Shown: piece by piece, positions 9,609 to 18,757 of the stretch
Position numbering within the stretch: the stretch's first letter is position 1
Layout of the letters: every line of letters starts with the position of its first letter
Assembly: GCA_035550375.1 (NCBI GenBank)
Contig: DASZPH010000028.1
Coordinates: 1-64,000 of the forward strand
Direction: 5' to 3'
DNA length: 64,000 nucleotides
From: DASSFG01 sp035550375
GTDB taxonomy: Bacteria; Planctomycetota; Planctomycetia; Pirellulales; JAICIG01
Translations under genes and position numbers: made by a program
The notes under the pieces: model-generated
What the model was told of the DNA's origin: nothing
The model's input: only the letters and a program-made list of their open reading frames with translations
Databases searched by the model: none

Positions 9609-9863
9609 CCCGGTGGACGAACGTTCCCCGCGCAGAACGCGCCGGCGCCCCGATCGTCATCGTGAAGCCTGGCGGAAATGTAACCGGCCGGCCTGGGTGG
9701 CCTACTTTTCCTGAGGAGCACTGGCGGACCGCCGTCAGTATGGCAATGGTCACCGCCGATAAGTAGAATGGCGAACGTCGGTTGTGACGACTCGTCGGTG
9801 CTTTTCGCGACGCCTCCCTGCCCGATTTCGGGCACCTCGAACTCTCGCCTCAAGGAAAACCGC

Positions 9864-12800
9864 ATGCGGTCATACCGGGTTCTGTGGGGTCTCGCCCTGG
9901 CCGGCATTTTCTTTCTCGGCGGTGCTCTGGATTCGGCGCAAGCCCAACCCCGATTTTTCGGCGGAGGCCGCGGCGGCCGCGGTCGGGACATGTTTATACC
10001 CCCCAACGCGGAGCAGAAGCCGGCCGAAGACAAGGAAAAGAAGGACGAAAAGGGGGACGAGAAGAAGGACGAGGAAAAGAAGCCCGAAGAGAAGAAGGAC
10101 GAAGGTCCCCCGCCCGTTCAACATCCGCTGGAACCAGAACGGCCGGCCGACCCGCGCGAGCTGGATGTGATGCCGGCCGAAGACGGCAAGATCTCGTTCA
10201 GCTTCAAGGGGCAGCCCTGGCCGTCCGTGCTGGAATGGCTGGCCGACGTGTGCGACATGAGCCTGGAATGGGAAGAGGCGCCGGCGGGATACCTCGATTT
10301 TACCACGCGCGGCCGGTACACGGTCGACGAAGTGCGCGACCTGTTGAATTCGGTTCTCTTGAACAAGGGGTTCACCGTCCTGCGTAACGGCGAAGTGCTC
10401 ATCGTCGCCAATTTAAAGAAGCTGGATGCCAGCCTTGTGCCACGCGTGACCCCCAGCGAGCTCGGCGAACGGGGCACCTACGAACTCGTTCGCACGTTTT
10501 TCGATCTCGATTGGTTGATCGCCGACGACGCGGCCAAGGAGATCGGCCCCCTGTTGAGTCCGTTCGGCAAGGTCACGGCGCTAAAGGCGACCAATCGGCT
10601 GGACGTGCTCGACACGGCCGGCAACTTGCTCCGCATCCGTGAGCTGCTCGCGGAAGAACAGTCCGACTCCGGTCAGCAAAGGCTGGTGCGCGAGTTCAAG
10701 CTCCGCTACACCCGCGCCGACGAAGTGCTCGACACACTCAACCTCCTCTTGGGCATCGAGCCGAAACAGCAGGGGGGCGCGGCCGTCGACCCGCGCGACT
10801 TGATGCGGGTGATGATGATGGCTCAACAGGGCGGCGGCCAACCCGGCATGGCTCAGCCGGGCAAGAAAGAGAACAACATTTTTCTCGCGGTCAACGCGAG
10901 AGAAAACAGCATCCTGGCCAACGCGCCCCCGGACAAGATGGGCGTCATCGAGCAGGCGATCGAGGCGGTCGACGTTCCCAAGGCGCGCGGCAGGGGGATT
11001 ATGGGCGACGCCCAGAAATTCAAAGTCTACCGCCTGTCCGGCTTGCAGCCCGACACGTTGGCCAAGGTGCTCAAAGATCTGGGGAGTCTCGACCCGACCA
11101 CCAAGCTGGAGGTCGACACGAAGAAGAACGCACTCATCGTCTACGGCCCGCTCGTCGACCACCTGCTGGTCACCGATCTGGTTGAACGGCTCGACGGAGC
11201 CAGCCGCAAGTTCGAGGTCATCCAGCTCCGCACGCTTAGCGCGGAGTACGTGGCCGGCTCGATCCTGACCCTGATGAACGGGCCGGAAAAGCAGCAAGAC
11301 ACCTCGCGGCCGCGATGGTTCTACTTCGACTCCAGCAGTCAGCAACAGCAGCAAGACAGCACCGACAAGTTCTGGGTCGAGGCCGACGTCGAGCGCAATC
11401 GCCTTTTGTTGCGGGCCAACGAAGTGGAGCTGGCGGAAGTGCGCGCCTTGTTGGTTAAGCTGGGAGAAATCCCGGCGGATCAACGATTTGGCAACACCAC
11501 CCGGGTGGTGCCTGCCGCGGCCGGTGCCGAGATGAAAGACGCGCTGGAGCGCGCCAAGCGCCTGTGGCAATCGGTCTCACCCAACCCGCTGGAAATCGAA
11601 ATCGACCCCAGCGCGCTTCGGCCCCAACGCCGGCAGACCAAGCCGCCGGACGAGGCCACGAGCGGCGTGCGGAGGGCGGCACCGACTGAACCGCGAGAAA
11701 TGGGGCCGGCCGGTTCGAGAGATGGCCGGGGTGGCGCACCGCGTCAGAACCAGCCGCGCGGCAACCGGTCCGCCGATCGCGCTTCGCCCGTTAACCGTTT
11801 TCGTCTAGCGCAAGATCGCCTTGAACCAAAGGTTGATGAGGACGAGCAGACCCAGCCGGAGGCAGCGGACGAGCCTGTCCCCGAGGCCAAGGACGACAAC
11901 GACCCGTCTCCAGCGGCAGCCGAAACCAAGGAAGAAGCAGAGCAAATCAACGACGTCCCAGCCGACGAGGCATCGAACGACAATCCTGAGACGCCGGACT
12001 CCGCGATGGAGGAGAGCGACGCCGTCAACGAAGACTCCGGGGTCGATTCTGTCGAAGAATCTCCCGATGCCCCGGTGGCCGACGCTGAATCCGAACTGCC
12101 GACCGGCCCCGGCGAGCTTCCCCGGCGGGCGCACGCTCCGATCAAGATCACGCTCGGCCCCCAGGGACTCGTGATCTCCTCGTCCGACACCGACGCCCTG
12201 GATCGGCTGGAAGAGTTGCTCAACAACGTCATGCCCGCGCGCACGAACTACGAGATTTTCACGCTCAAGCACACGTATGCGAAGGACATGGTCACTCTCT
12301 TGAAGGACATCTTCAAGGCCGACATGAGCAAAGACTCGACCAGCCGCACCGAGGTGTTCGACATGTTCTGGAACGGCTACCGGGGCTCATCCAACCAGCA
12401 GACACGGAACACGCTTTCCAGGAGGCGGCCGCTGAATTTCGTGGCCGATCCGGTGACCAACACCGTGCTCGTCCAAGGGGCAGACGCCGCGCAGCTCGCC
12501 GAGATCGAGGAGCTCATCGAGCGTTACGATCGGGCCGAGCCGCCCAACTCCGAGTCGGTCCGCCGCACGACGCGGGTCTCTCTGCGTTATGCCAAGGCCA
12601 AAGAAGTGGCCGAGGTGGTCAAGGACGTTTATCGCGACCTGCTCAGTCCCAACGACAAAGCGCTGATTGCCGGCCAGCCGCAGCAACAGCAGCCCGGTCG
12701 AGACCAACGCGGCAACGACAACTTCTATTCGGCCATGTTCAGCTACCTCACCGACGATCCGACGAAGTCCGAGGTCGTGCCGCGGTTCAAGGGCATGCTG

Positions 12801-13109
12801 TCGGTAGGAATTGACGAGCGGGCCAACGGCGTCGTCATCTCGGCGCCGCAGATCATCCTCACCGAAGTCCTCAAAATGGTGAAGGATCTCGACGCCGACG
12901 CACGCCCTTCACGGGCGGTGGTTCGTGTGCTGAAGGTTCGCAATCCGGGGGTCGGCACCCAGGTGGAGCAGGCTGTTGCGGCGAAGAAAACACCGACGCC
13001 GACGGCTGCCGAAACAGCCCCCGCGCCAAATGGTATGATCCCCAACGCAGGCAGATCCCAAGGCGATAGGACGCAAGGCGGGGGGATGAGGTCTAACGGA
13101 TCGCGCTGA
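9864..13109 (+). CDS. Secretin-N (NolW-like) repeat exported protein without a secretin barrel
   Basis: A 1081-residue protein with a Sec signal peptide ending near AQA (residue 28), then a Gly/Arg patch and a Lys/Glu-rich linker (about 45-90). A series of short alpha/beta modules follows, each of the secretin-N type in which a repeated strand-helix unit ends in a line such as ATNRLDVLDTAGNLLRI, KKNALIVYGPLVDHLL or VTNTVLVQGADAAQLAEI. I count about six. An acidic, Pro-rich disordered insert lies around residues 590-780. The C-terminal secretin pore domain of GspD/PilQ is absent, so this is not a complete secretin. It probably forms periplasmic rings or scaffolds. AAGGAAA precedes the ATG by a few bases. 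It stands alone, followed by a convergent gene. Confidence 0.75.
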   Translation: MRSYRVLWGLALAGIFFLGGALDSAQAQPRFFGGGRGGRGRDMFIPPNAEQKPAEDKEKKDEKGDEKKDEEKKPEEKKDEGPPPVQHPLEPERPADPRELDVMPAEDGKISFSFKGQPWPSVLEWLADVCDMSLEWEEAPAGYLDFTTRGRYTVDEVRDLLNSVLLNKGFTVLRNGEVLIVANLKKLDASLVPRVTPSELGERGTYELVRTFFDLDWLIADDAAKEIGPLLSPFGKVTALKATNRLDVLDTAGNLLRIRELLAEEQSDSGQQRLVREFKLRYTRADEVLDTLNLLLGIEPKQQGGAAVDPRDLMRVMMMAQQGGGQPGMAQPGKKENNIFLAVNARENSILANAPPDKMGVIEQAIEAVDVPKARGRGIMGDAQKFKVYRLSGLQPDTLAKVLKDLGSLDPTTKLEVDTKKNALIVYGPLVDHLLVTDLVERLDGASRKFEVIQLRTLSAEYVAGSILTLMNGPEKQQDTSRPRWFYFDSSSQQQQQDSTDKFWVEADVERNRLLLRANEVELAEVRALLVKLGEIPADQRFGNTTRVVPAAAGAEMKDALERAKRLWQSVSPNPLEIEIDPSALRPQRRQTKPPDEATSGVRRAAPTEPREMGPAGSRDGRGGAPRQNQPRGNRSADRASPVNRFRLAQDRLEPKVDEDEQTQPEAADEPVPEAKDDNDPSPAAAETKEEAEQINDVPADEASNDNPETPDSAMEESDAVNEDSGVDSVEESPDAPVADAESELPTGPGELPRRAHAPIKITLGPQGLVISSSDTDALDRLEELLNNVMPARTNYEIFTLKHTYAKDMVTLLKDIFKADMSKDSTSRTEVFDMFWNGYRGSSNQQTRNTLSRRRPLNFVADPVTNTVLVQGADAAQLAEIEELIERYDRAEPPNSESVRRTTRVSLRYAKAKEVAEVVKDVYRDLLSPNDKALIAGQPQQQQPGRDQRGNDNFYSAMFSYLTDDPTKSEVVPRFKGMLSVGIDERANGVVISAPQIILTEVLKMVKDLDADARPSRAVVRVLKVRNPGVGTQVEQAVAAKKTPTPTAAETAPAPNGMIPNAGRSQGDRTQGGGMRSNGSR

Positions 13110-13998
13110 GGTCGCCGACGCGCCGCGTGGAAACGCAATCTTCCACGTAGTCCAGGACGAGCTTCGCCACGTCGAGCTTCAGCGCGCGGGCCAGCGCTTT
13201 CCAGCCGGGCACGGCGTTGACCTCGATCGCGTAGAGCCGTCCGTCCTTTCCCGGCAACAGGTCGACGCCGGCCAGCGGCGCCCCGACGGCGGCCGCGGCC
13301 CGGTGGGCCAGTTCGGCCAGCTCTGGGGTTACCTCGAGCGGCTCGGCGGTGGCGCCGCGGCTGACGTTCGTTCGCCAGTCGAGCGGGTTGCGCCGCCGCA
13401 TGCCGAGCACCCGCCGTCCGATGACGAGCAGGCGCAGGTCGGCCCCCTCGTGCGGAACGAATTCCTGCAGGTAGAGGACCGCGCCGAGTTGCTCCAGCAT
13501 CTTGAACGCCCGCAGGGCCAGGGCTTCATCGTTCAGACGGGTGATGCCGCGCCCTTCGGCGCCGAAGAGCGGCTTGAGCACCACGTCGCCGCCCAACTCG
13601 ACAAGCGCGGTCATGGCCGCCTCGGCGGTCTGGCAGACCATGGTCCGCGGAATGGTCAGGCCCGCGGCCGCCAGCCGGGCGCTGGTCAGATATTTGTCGA
13701 CGGCCGCCTCGACGGCCTTGGGCGGGTTGAGCACCGGCGTGCCGGCCGCCTCCAGCCGCGCCAGGGCGTCCATGCGAAAGACCACCTGCTCCAGGGAGCC
13801 TGGCGGCATCGTGCGGACGATGACCGCGTCGAGCCCGTCCAGCCTCGTCGGGCCGCTGGCGACCGAGGCCCGGTCGGCAAGAAGCGTCGACGCCAGATCG
13901 CAAAACGTCACCTGGAGCAGTTCGTGGCGACCGGAGGCGGCCCGAGCCAGGTCTTTGAGGTACCAACTCTCAGCGGAGGCGAGAACGGCGAATCGCAT
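13093..13998 (-). CDS. RimK-family ATP-grasp alpha-L-glutamate ligase-like protein
   Basis: A 301-residue ATP-grasp ligase. The N-terminal pre-ATP-grasp domain carries LDAVIVRTMPPGSLEQVVFR. The ATP-grasp core follows: GGDVVLKPLFGAEGRGITRL (phosphate-binding loop), LYLQEFVPHEGADLRLLVIG, and the metal-binding AGVDLLPGKDGRLYAIEVNA near the C-terminus. RimK relatives add glutamate to ribosomal protein S6 or to tetrahydromethanopterin and F420 precursors. In planctomycetes with H4MPT-dependent C1 metabolism a RimK paralogue is common, so an MptN-like role is plausible, but no other C1 gene is in this window. The ATG at 13998 was chosen because the family's N-terminal strand (RFAVLAS) starts there. 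Its 3' end overlaps the convergent secretin-N-like gene by 17 bp. Confidence 0.8.
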   Translation of the reverse strand: MRFAVLASAESWYLKDLARAASGRHELLQVTFCDLASTLLADRASVASGPTRLDGLDAVIVRTMPPGSLEQVVFRMDALARLEAAGTPVLNPPKAVEAAVDKYLTSARLAAAGLTIPRTMVCQTAEAAMTALVELGGDVVLKPLFGAEGRGITRLNDEALALRAFKMLEQLGAVLYLQEFVPHEGADLRLLVIGRRVLGMRRRNPLDWRTNVSRGATAEPLEVTPELAELAHRAAAAVGAPLAGVDLLPGKDGRLYAIEVNAVPGWKALARALKLDVAKLVLDYVEDCVSTRRVGDLSAIR

Positions 13999-14060
13999 CA
14001 GGCAAGTCGTAGTTGTAGGGTGGTCCCACCATAGTAGCAGGCACGCTCCGTCGTGCCGCC

Positions 14061-14102
14061 GCCCCCCTCTCTCTTCGGGAGACGGCCGGGGTGGAGGGTG
14101 GC
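14061..14102. repeat. Short palindromic dispersed repeat (CCCTCTC/GGGTGAGGG type), degenerate copy
   Basis: A pyrimidine-rich arm, a short loop and a GGCCGGGGTGGAGGG arm form an imperfect hairpin. It resembles the copies near 15239 and 46079-46172. It lies in the 5' region between the RimK-like and NagB-like genes. Confidence 0.5.
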
Positions 14103-14265
14103 TTGCATACCGATTGAGGAATCCGCTTGCCCAAATTTGAACGGCACACGGAGTGTCCCACCCTACCCGCGCGCCAGTCGTCCGTCCACGGCTGCCGAGA
14201 CGATTGCGGGGGGCCACCGTGGGCGATAGACTTTCGTCGCATCACGATTCGGCTGGAAGCAAGCT

Positions 14266-15192
14266 ATGCGCCCCTTAAGCAAGATCAGCCCCGACTGGTG
14301 GGACTACACGACGCTCGACCGCGAAGTTCTCGACGACGCCGCGCGGTTGAGCGCCGACGACCTTCTCCAGCTCTCGCGGCCCGGCTTTCAGGTAAGGTTT
14401 TACGAAACACTCGAAGATTTCTACCTGGCCGAGGCGCTCGAATACATCACCGCCTGGCGGGAAGCGACGCCAGAGCGGCCGGCCGGGATATGCGGCCCGA
14501 TCGGTCCAACCGAGCAGTTGCCGCTCGTGGCACGCCTGGTCAACGAGCTGGAACTCGATCTTTCGCACGCCCATTTCTGGGGCATGGACGAGTGGGTGGT
14601 CGACGGCCGCGAGGCGCCCGAATCGTTTGCCCTCAGCTTCGCGCGAGCCGACATGGAGCTCTGCTTCAACCGCATCAGGCCGGGCCTGCGCATGCCGGCC
14701 GAAAACCTGCACTTCCCCAAGGCCGACCCCCGCGAGTACGTCGAAAGCTGGCGACACGCCCGCTGCGTCGTCATGCAGGGGGGGCAGGGCGAAGTGAAGC
14801 ACTGGGCGTTCAACGATCCGCCCAAGCGCGAGGGGCGATACCGCGACGAGCCGCCCACTCCGGCCGAATATCGGCGACTCACGACGCGCGTCATCGACCT
14901 GCACCCGATGACCATCATTCAAAACGCCCGCACGTCGGGCGGCGGAGTCGTCACCAACGTGCCGACGCAGGCCATCTCCGTCGGTCCCCACGAGACGTGG
15001 CAAGCCGAAAAGGTGTCGATCTGGCACGCGGGGAACCACGACAATCCGTTCGGTCAGCGGCTTACCGCACTCATGATCTCCAAGCGAATCCCCGACTCGG
15101 CGGTGCCCATGTCGCTCTTGGCCGATCACCCCAACGTGCAGTTCAACTTCTTCCGCGGCGGCATCGGAAGTTGCGAAGCCGAAATGCACTGA
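14266..15192 (+). CDS. NagB-like glucosamine-6-phosphate deaminase/isomerase family protein
   Basis: A 308-residue protein of the NagB/RpiA/6-phosphogluconolactonase superfamily. Recognisable blocks are AGICGPIGPTEQLPLV (sugar-phosphate loop), FWGMDEWVVDG (equivalent of the conserved FNMDEY block), KHWAFNDPPKRE (equivalent of GHIAFNEP) and VSIWHAGNHDNP near the C-terminus. True NagB has a catalytic DGH in the third block. Here the His is kept but the aspartate before it is not, so deaminase activity is uncertain. It is about 40 residues longer than E. coli NagB. The gene is monocistronic and followed at 15220-15239 by an intrinsic terminator. It may act on an amino sugar or another hexose phosphate; the substrate is not determined. 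Confidence 0.75.
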   Translation: MRPLSKISPDWWDYTTLDREVLDDAARLSADDLLQLSRPGFQVRFYETLEDFYLAEALEYITAWREATPERPAGICGPIGPTEQLPLVARLVNELELDLSHAHFWGMDEWVVDGREAPESFALSFARADMELCFNRIRPGLRMPAENLHFPKADPREYVESWRHARCVVMQGGQGEVKHWAFNDPPKREGRYRDEPPTPAEYRRLTTRVIDLHPMTIIQNARTSGGGVVTNVPTQAISVGPHETWQAEKVSIWHAGNHDNPFGQRLTALMISKRIPDSAVPMSLLADHPNVQFNFFRGGIGSCEAEMH

Positions 15193-15219
15193 AGGGGAGG
15201 TCTTAGGTCTTAGGGAGGG

Positions 15220-15239
15220 AATGCCCGGAGGCATTTTTT
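15220..15239 (+). terminator. Intrinsic terminator of the NagB-like gene
   Basis: AATGCC and GGCATT form a 6-bp stem around a CGGA tetraloop, directly followed by a run of T. It lies 28 bp after the stop codon of the NagB-like gene. Confidence 0.75.
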
Positions 15240-15276
15240 CCCTCTCCCGCCGGGAGAGGGCCGGGGTGAGGGCGGA
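15239..15276. repeat. Short palindromic dispersed repeat (CCCTCTCCC type)
   Basis: CCCTCTCCCG and CGGGAGAGGG are perfect inverted arms, followed by CCGGGGTGAGGGCGG. The element begins where the NagB terminator ends. The same family appears at 14061 (degenerate) and 46079-46172. Confidence 0.7.
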
Positions 15277-15337
15277 TGAAAGCCGCAAACGGCCGCTCCT
15301 CGTTATTCTCGGCAACCAGCCGCCCACGGAGAGCCGG

Positions 15338-16705
15338 CTACTCGCCCCGCGTGAGCTGCAGGAAACCGTAGAGCGTCTGCGGCTCGTTCTCTCGCAGAAT
15401 GTAGAACTTCAGCGGTTCGAGGCTGGCCATGTCGGGGCGGTTGAGAATATAGGAGACGTTGTCCAGCGCCACGGTTTCCCAGATGTGCATTCCGACCAGG
15501 ATATCGCCGCGGCGGATCCCCTGGCGGGCGGCCGGGCTCTCGGGCCTCACGTCGCGGACCAGCAAGCCGCCACGGTAACGAGTCCGGTGGTGATGCTGAA
15601 ACTGTCTGGCGGAGATAGGCTGCAAGTCGAGCCCGACCACGTCCCAGATCGGGTTGTTTTGCTCGTCTTCCTCCTCGTCAGGTGCCGAAGCAAGCACGAG
15701 GCTGACGTTGATTCGCTGGCCGTCGCGCTCGGCTTCGACCGCGATTTTTTCGCCCGGATGGTGGCCCAGCAGCGCGCGCTCCAGGTCAAGAGCACGCACC
15801 AGGTGTCGCCGTGCCACCGCGCGGAGGATGTCGCCCGATTTCAGGCCGCTGTCGGCCGCCGGGCTTTCTTCGTCAACCGTTTCCACGACGAGCCCCGCGT
15901 CGTCGCTGGCCGGCCGGGCGGTGAGGCCGTGCCAGGTGTGGTCCAGCCGGCGGGTGCTCAGCAGGTCGGCGGCGATCGCCACGACGGTGTCGGCCGGAAT
16001 GGCAAAGCCGATCCCCTGCGCGCCGGCCCGCACGGCCACGTTCAGGCCGATCATTTTCCCTTCTATGTTCAACAGCGGCCCGCCCGAATTGCCCGGGTTG
16101 ATGCTGGCGTCGGTCTGAATCAGGTCCTCGTAGCTTTGCGCGTCGCTGACTTGCACCGTGCGGTGCAGGGCGCTGACGATGCCGCGCGTGACCGTGTGCT
16201 CGTAGCCGTAGGCGTTGCCGACGGCGATGACCGTCTCGCCGGGCATCAAGTCGTTGGACGCGCCGATGTCGATCACGGGCAGTTTCTCACGAGAGTCGAT
16301 CTTGATGATCGCCAGATCGGTCTTGGCGTCCCGTGAGACGAGTTGGGCCACGTAGGTTTCGCGGTCGGCCGTGGTGACCGTGATCTTCTTGACGCCGTCG
16401 ACGACGTGAAAATTGGTGATGACGTAGCCCCGTTCGTCGATCACCACGCCGGTTCCCATCCCGTTGACTCGCTTGGTCTCCGGCTTGGCCTTGTTCTTGT
16501 CGGCGCCGATCTCGGCGGGGATGGTCTTTTCGCCGTGGATGTTGACGATCGACGAACGGGCGTGTTCGACGGCGATGACCAGCGCCGTGCGACGCGGCTC
16601 CAACTCATCGGCGGCGAGCGTGCCGGCCAGGCAGAGTAGGCCGAGTAGACAAAGCCATCGTCGGACGGCGTGCGGTGAAAGCAATCGGCTCGATCGACGG
16701 TTCAT
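15338..16705 (-). CDS. HtrA/DegP-like serine protease with two PDZ domains
   Basis: A 455-residue exported protease. The N-terminus has basic residues, a hydrophobic stretch (LCLLGLLCLAGTLA) and a probable cleavage near ADE. The trypsin-like domain carries all three catalytic blocks: NFHVVDG (His), DLAIIKID (Asp) and NPGNSGGPLLN (Ser). Two PDZ domains follow (VVETVDEESPAADSGLKSGDIL and VRDVRPESPAARQGIRRGDIL). HtrA proteases degrade or refold damaged envelope proteins in the periplasm. The first PDZ is followed by a linker rich in Asp/Glu. The ATG at 16705 fits the signal peptide; ATG 16714 is possible. It has no close neighbour on the same strand and is probably monocistronic. Confidence 0.92.
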   Translation of the reverse strand: MNRRSSRLLSPHAVRRWLCLLGLLCLAGTLAADELEPRRTALVIAVEHARSSIVNIHGEKTIPAEIGADKNKAKPETKRVNGMGTGVVIDERGYVITNFHVVDGVKKITVTTADRETYVAQLVSRDAKTDLAIIKIDSREKLPVIDIGASNDLMPGETVIAVGNAYGYEHTVTRGIVSALHRTVQVSDAQSYEDLIQTDASINPGNSGGPLLNIEGKMIGLNVAVRAGAQGIGFAIPADTVVAIAADLLSTRRLDHTWHGLTARPASDDAGLVVETVDEESPAADSGLKSGDILRAVARRHLVRALDLERALLGHHPGEKIAVEAERDGQRINVSLVLASAPDEEEDEQNNPIWDVVGLDLQPISARQFQHHHRTRYRGGLLVRDVRPESPAARQGIRRGDILVGMHIWETVALDNVSYILNRPDMASLEPLKFYILRENEPQTLYGFLQLTRGE

Positions 16706-16929
16706 GGAGTGCATCGACGCAGGTGTGACAAACCGAAACGGGCCGAAGGCGCACCATGACGAGCGCGTTCTGGGCGCTCGCACCGGCGACCATACGGTAA
16801 CTTGCCCACTAAATCGGTTCCTGATTTAGGGGGGCTTAAGGACCGGATTTGCCGGCGGCACAGGATGCCCAGCTTGTCAGTCAAATGGCCGACGTGCCGT
16901 CGGCATCAAGCCTTGCGAGTTTGCCGTCG

Positions 16930-17586
16930 TTACCGTGCCGGCGAGGAGGGTTGCCGGAAGGTGATCGATCGCTTCGCCCCAGGGCGTGCCGGCGCCTCGG
17001 CGGGGGCCTTCAGCCGCCGCGCAGGTTTCCAGCCAGCGTGCTGCATGAGCTGCTGGGGAGCAGCAAGCTGCAATTCGCCGCTCTCCTCGTCGGAATCGTC
17101 GATGTCCTCGTTGGCCGACAAGTCGTCGCTCATGTCGTCGTCGCTCATGTCGTCGTCGTTCATGTCGTCGGTGGGCATACGGCGAGAACTCGGAGGCGGC
17201 AACGGCTCGCCTTCCATGCCCGGAGACATCGGTTGAAGCTCCGGTTCGATGCCATCAGGTTCCTCCGACCGCGGTCCGAACACGGGGTAGGTTGGCACTG
17301 GGTAAAGGTACCCCGGCTCTTCCCTTTCAGGCGCGGGCAGCGTGGAGACGATGCGCGGGCCCGGAATTCGGGGGTCACGCCGCGGCCGGCAGCACTCAAA
17401 GCGACGATAAGTGCGTCCCGCGTAGCGATCGCACTCGGCCGGACAATCCGCCTGGCCCGGGCCGGCGGCGTAGCCGTTCACCGATGGGCCGCAACGCCGT
17501 GGACCGTGGCATCCGGCTGAAGAAGCAGCGAGGCAACTCGCGCAGACGATAGTAGAGAGGGCAGTCATCATAGTCCGTCGTCCCAT
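16930..17586 (-). CDS. Hypothetical Pro/Asp-rich exported lipoprotein-like protein
   Basis: A 218-residue protein with a hydrophobic N-terminus (MTALSTIVCASCLAASSAGC) that ends in a weak lipobox. The mature part contains a Cys/Arg-rich segment (FECCRPRRD), a Pro-rich segment around residues 85-145, and an acidic low-complexity tract made of DDMS/DDDMS repeats (coded at about 17100-17172). The C-terminus is basic. GGGGGAT lies about 7 bases before the ATG at 17586. No family is recognised. Such acidic and Pro-rich exported proteins are often wall- or surface-associated in planctomycetes, but that is only an inference. Confidence 0.6.
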   Translation of the reverse strand: MGRRTMMTALSTIVCASCLAASSAGCHGPRRCGPSVNGYAAGPGQADCPAECDRYAGRTYRRFECCRPRRDPRIPGPRIVSTLPAPEREEPGYLYPVPTYPVFGPRSEEPDGIEPELQPMSPGMEGEPLPPPSSRRMPTDDMNDDDMSDDDMSDDLSANEDIDDSDEESGELQLAAPQQLMQHAGWKPARRLKAPAEAPARPGAKRSITFRQPSSPAR

Positions 17587-17863
17587 TCAGGCATCCCCCA
17601 AACAACAACGGTCACGCTTGGAATCAATCCGAGAAACCGGCCTTGTTCATGAATCTGAGCGACCGCCGATTCTCAGACCGACTCTGCTCTAAAAACTTGT
17701 CGGCACGGCACGCGCCGCAAATTAAGTACAACCGGCGAGGTCCGCCCAAATCGTGCTGTTAGTCTGGGAAGTGCCGGAGGCCTAGAGAGAAGTCGAGCGT
17801 TTGCCGGCGAATGAGGGCAGCAGTCCCGGAAGCCGCAAACACGCATCCTTGTCGGGCGTGCTC

Positions 17864-18661
17864 TTAGACGGGCCTTTCGGCGGGCCGCCGCGGGCCGCTT
17901 ACCTGGGCGAAGCGGCTTTCGTAATTCGGATCGTTCGTACCCATCAGACGGTCCCACACGTTGAAATAGAGGCCGTAGTTGGCGTTGAACGATTCGTGGT
18001 GCAGAGCGTGGTGCGTCGGGGTGTTGAGCAGCTTGCCCAAAGGCGACGCCAGGAACCGCGTCGGAAAAATCTCGTAACCGCAATGGCCGAGCACGTTGAA
18101 CGAGATTTGCCACAACATGAAAGTGAGGAAGGCGGCCGGGTGCATCGGCAAAACGAACACCAAGAGCGGGCCGATGCCGGCCTGCACAAAGGCCTCCAGC
18201 GTGCTGAAGCTGTAGGCGGCCCAGGGAGACGGACTGATTGACCAGTGGTGCACCTGATGGGCGCGCTTGAAAAGCCAGCGGTTGTGCATCAACCGGTGCG
18301 TCCAATAGAAGTAGGTGTCGTGCAGCACGACCGCCGCGGCGATGCTGGCGGCGAGCCATGGCCAGCCGTACCGATCGATGTCGATATACATCCTCGTCCA
18401 GCCCGAATAGCCGGCGAAGACGACGAAGCCCCCCACCAGCCCGAAGACCAGCGCGCTGCGCAGCGACAGGAGGATCTCCCAGGCGATCTGCTTTCGGCTC
18501 GGATACTTTGGAACGACCTTGCGGTGGGCCCAGGCTTGCCGCAGACAGACGTACAAGAGAACCCAGACCGCGCCCGCCAGCAGGGCGTACCAGAAGGCGT
18601 CGGCCAGCGACATTCGCGGCACCGCCCGCAGGGCGATCGAAAAGCGTTGGGCCAGGGGCAT
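17864..18661 (-). CDS. Sterol desaturase / fatty acid hydroxylase family membrane protein
   Basis: A 265-residue membrane di-iron enzyme of the fatty acid hydroxylase superfamily. About five hydrophobic helices are present. The histidine clusters that bind the two irons are clear: HDTYFYWTHRLMH (about residue 115), HQVHH (about 138) and HHALHHESFNANYG (about 200). The family uses O2 to hydroxylate or desaturate lipids or sterol-like compounds. Substrate cannot be read from the sequence. It is divergent from the glycosyltransferase gene at 18758, with 96 bp between the starts. Confidence 0.88.
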   Translation of the reverse strand: MPLAQRFSIALRAVPRMSLADAFWYALLAGAVWVLLYVCLRQAWAHRKVVPKYPSRKQIAWEILLSLRSALVFGLVGGFVVFAGYSGWTRMYIDIDRYGWPWLAASIAAAVVLHDTYFYWTHRLMHNRWLFKRAHQVHHWSISPSPWAAYSFSTLEAFVQAGIGPLLVFVLPMHPAAFLTFMLWQISFNVLGHCGYEIFPTRFLASPLGKLLNTPTHHALHHESFNANYGLYFNVWDRLMGTNDPNYESRFAQVSGPRRPAERPV

Positions 18662-18757
18662 GGGAGAGCCTGCTCCAATCGGCGGATATCTTTCAGATCT
18701 GATCTGAGCGAGGACAATTATATTGGCCTTTGATTCCTGGTTTCAATCTGCCCTGCG

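Noticed and set aside
17100..17172. A CRISPR array
   Set aside because: The repeat is a coding tandem repeat of about 15 bases without spacers. No CRISPR-like repeat-spacer pattern was seen elsewhere in the window.
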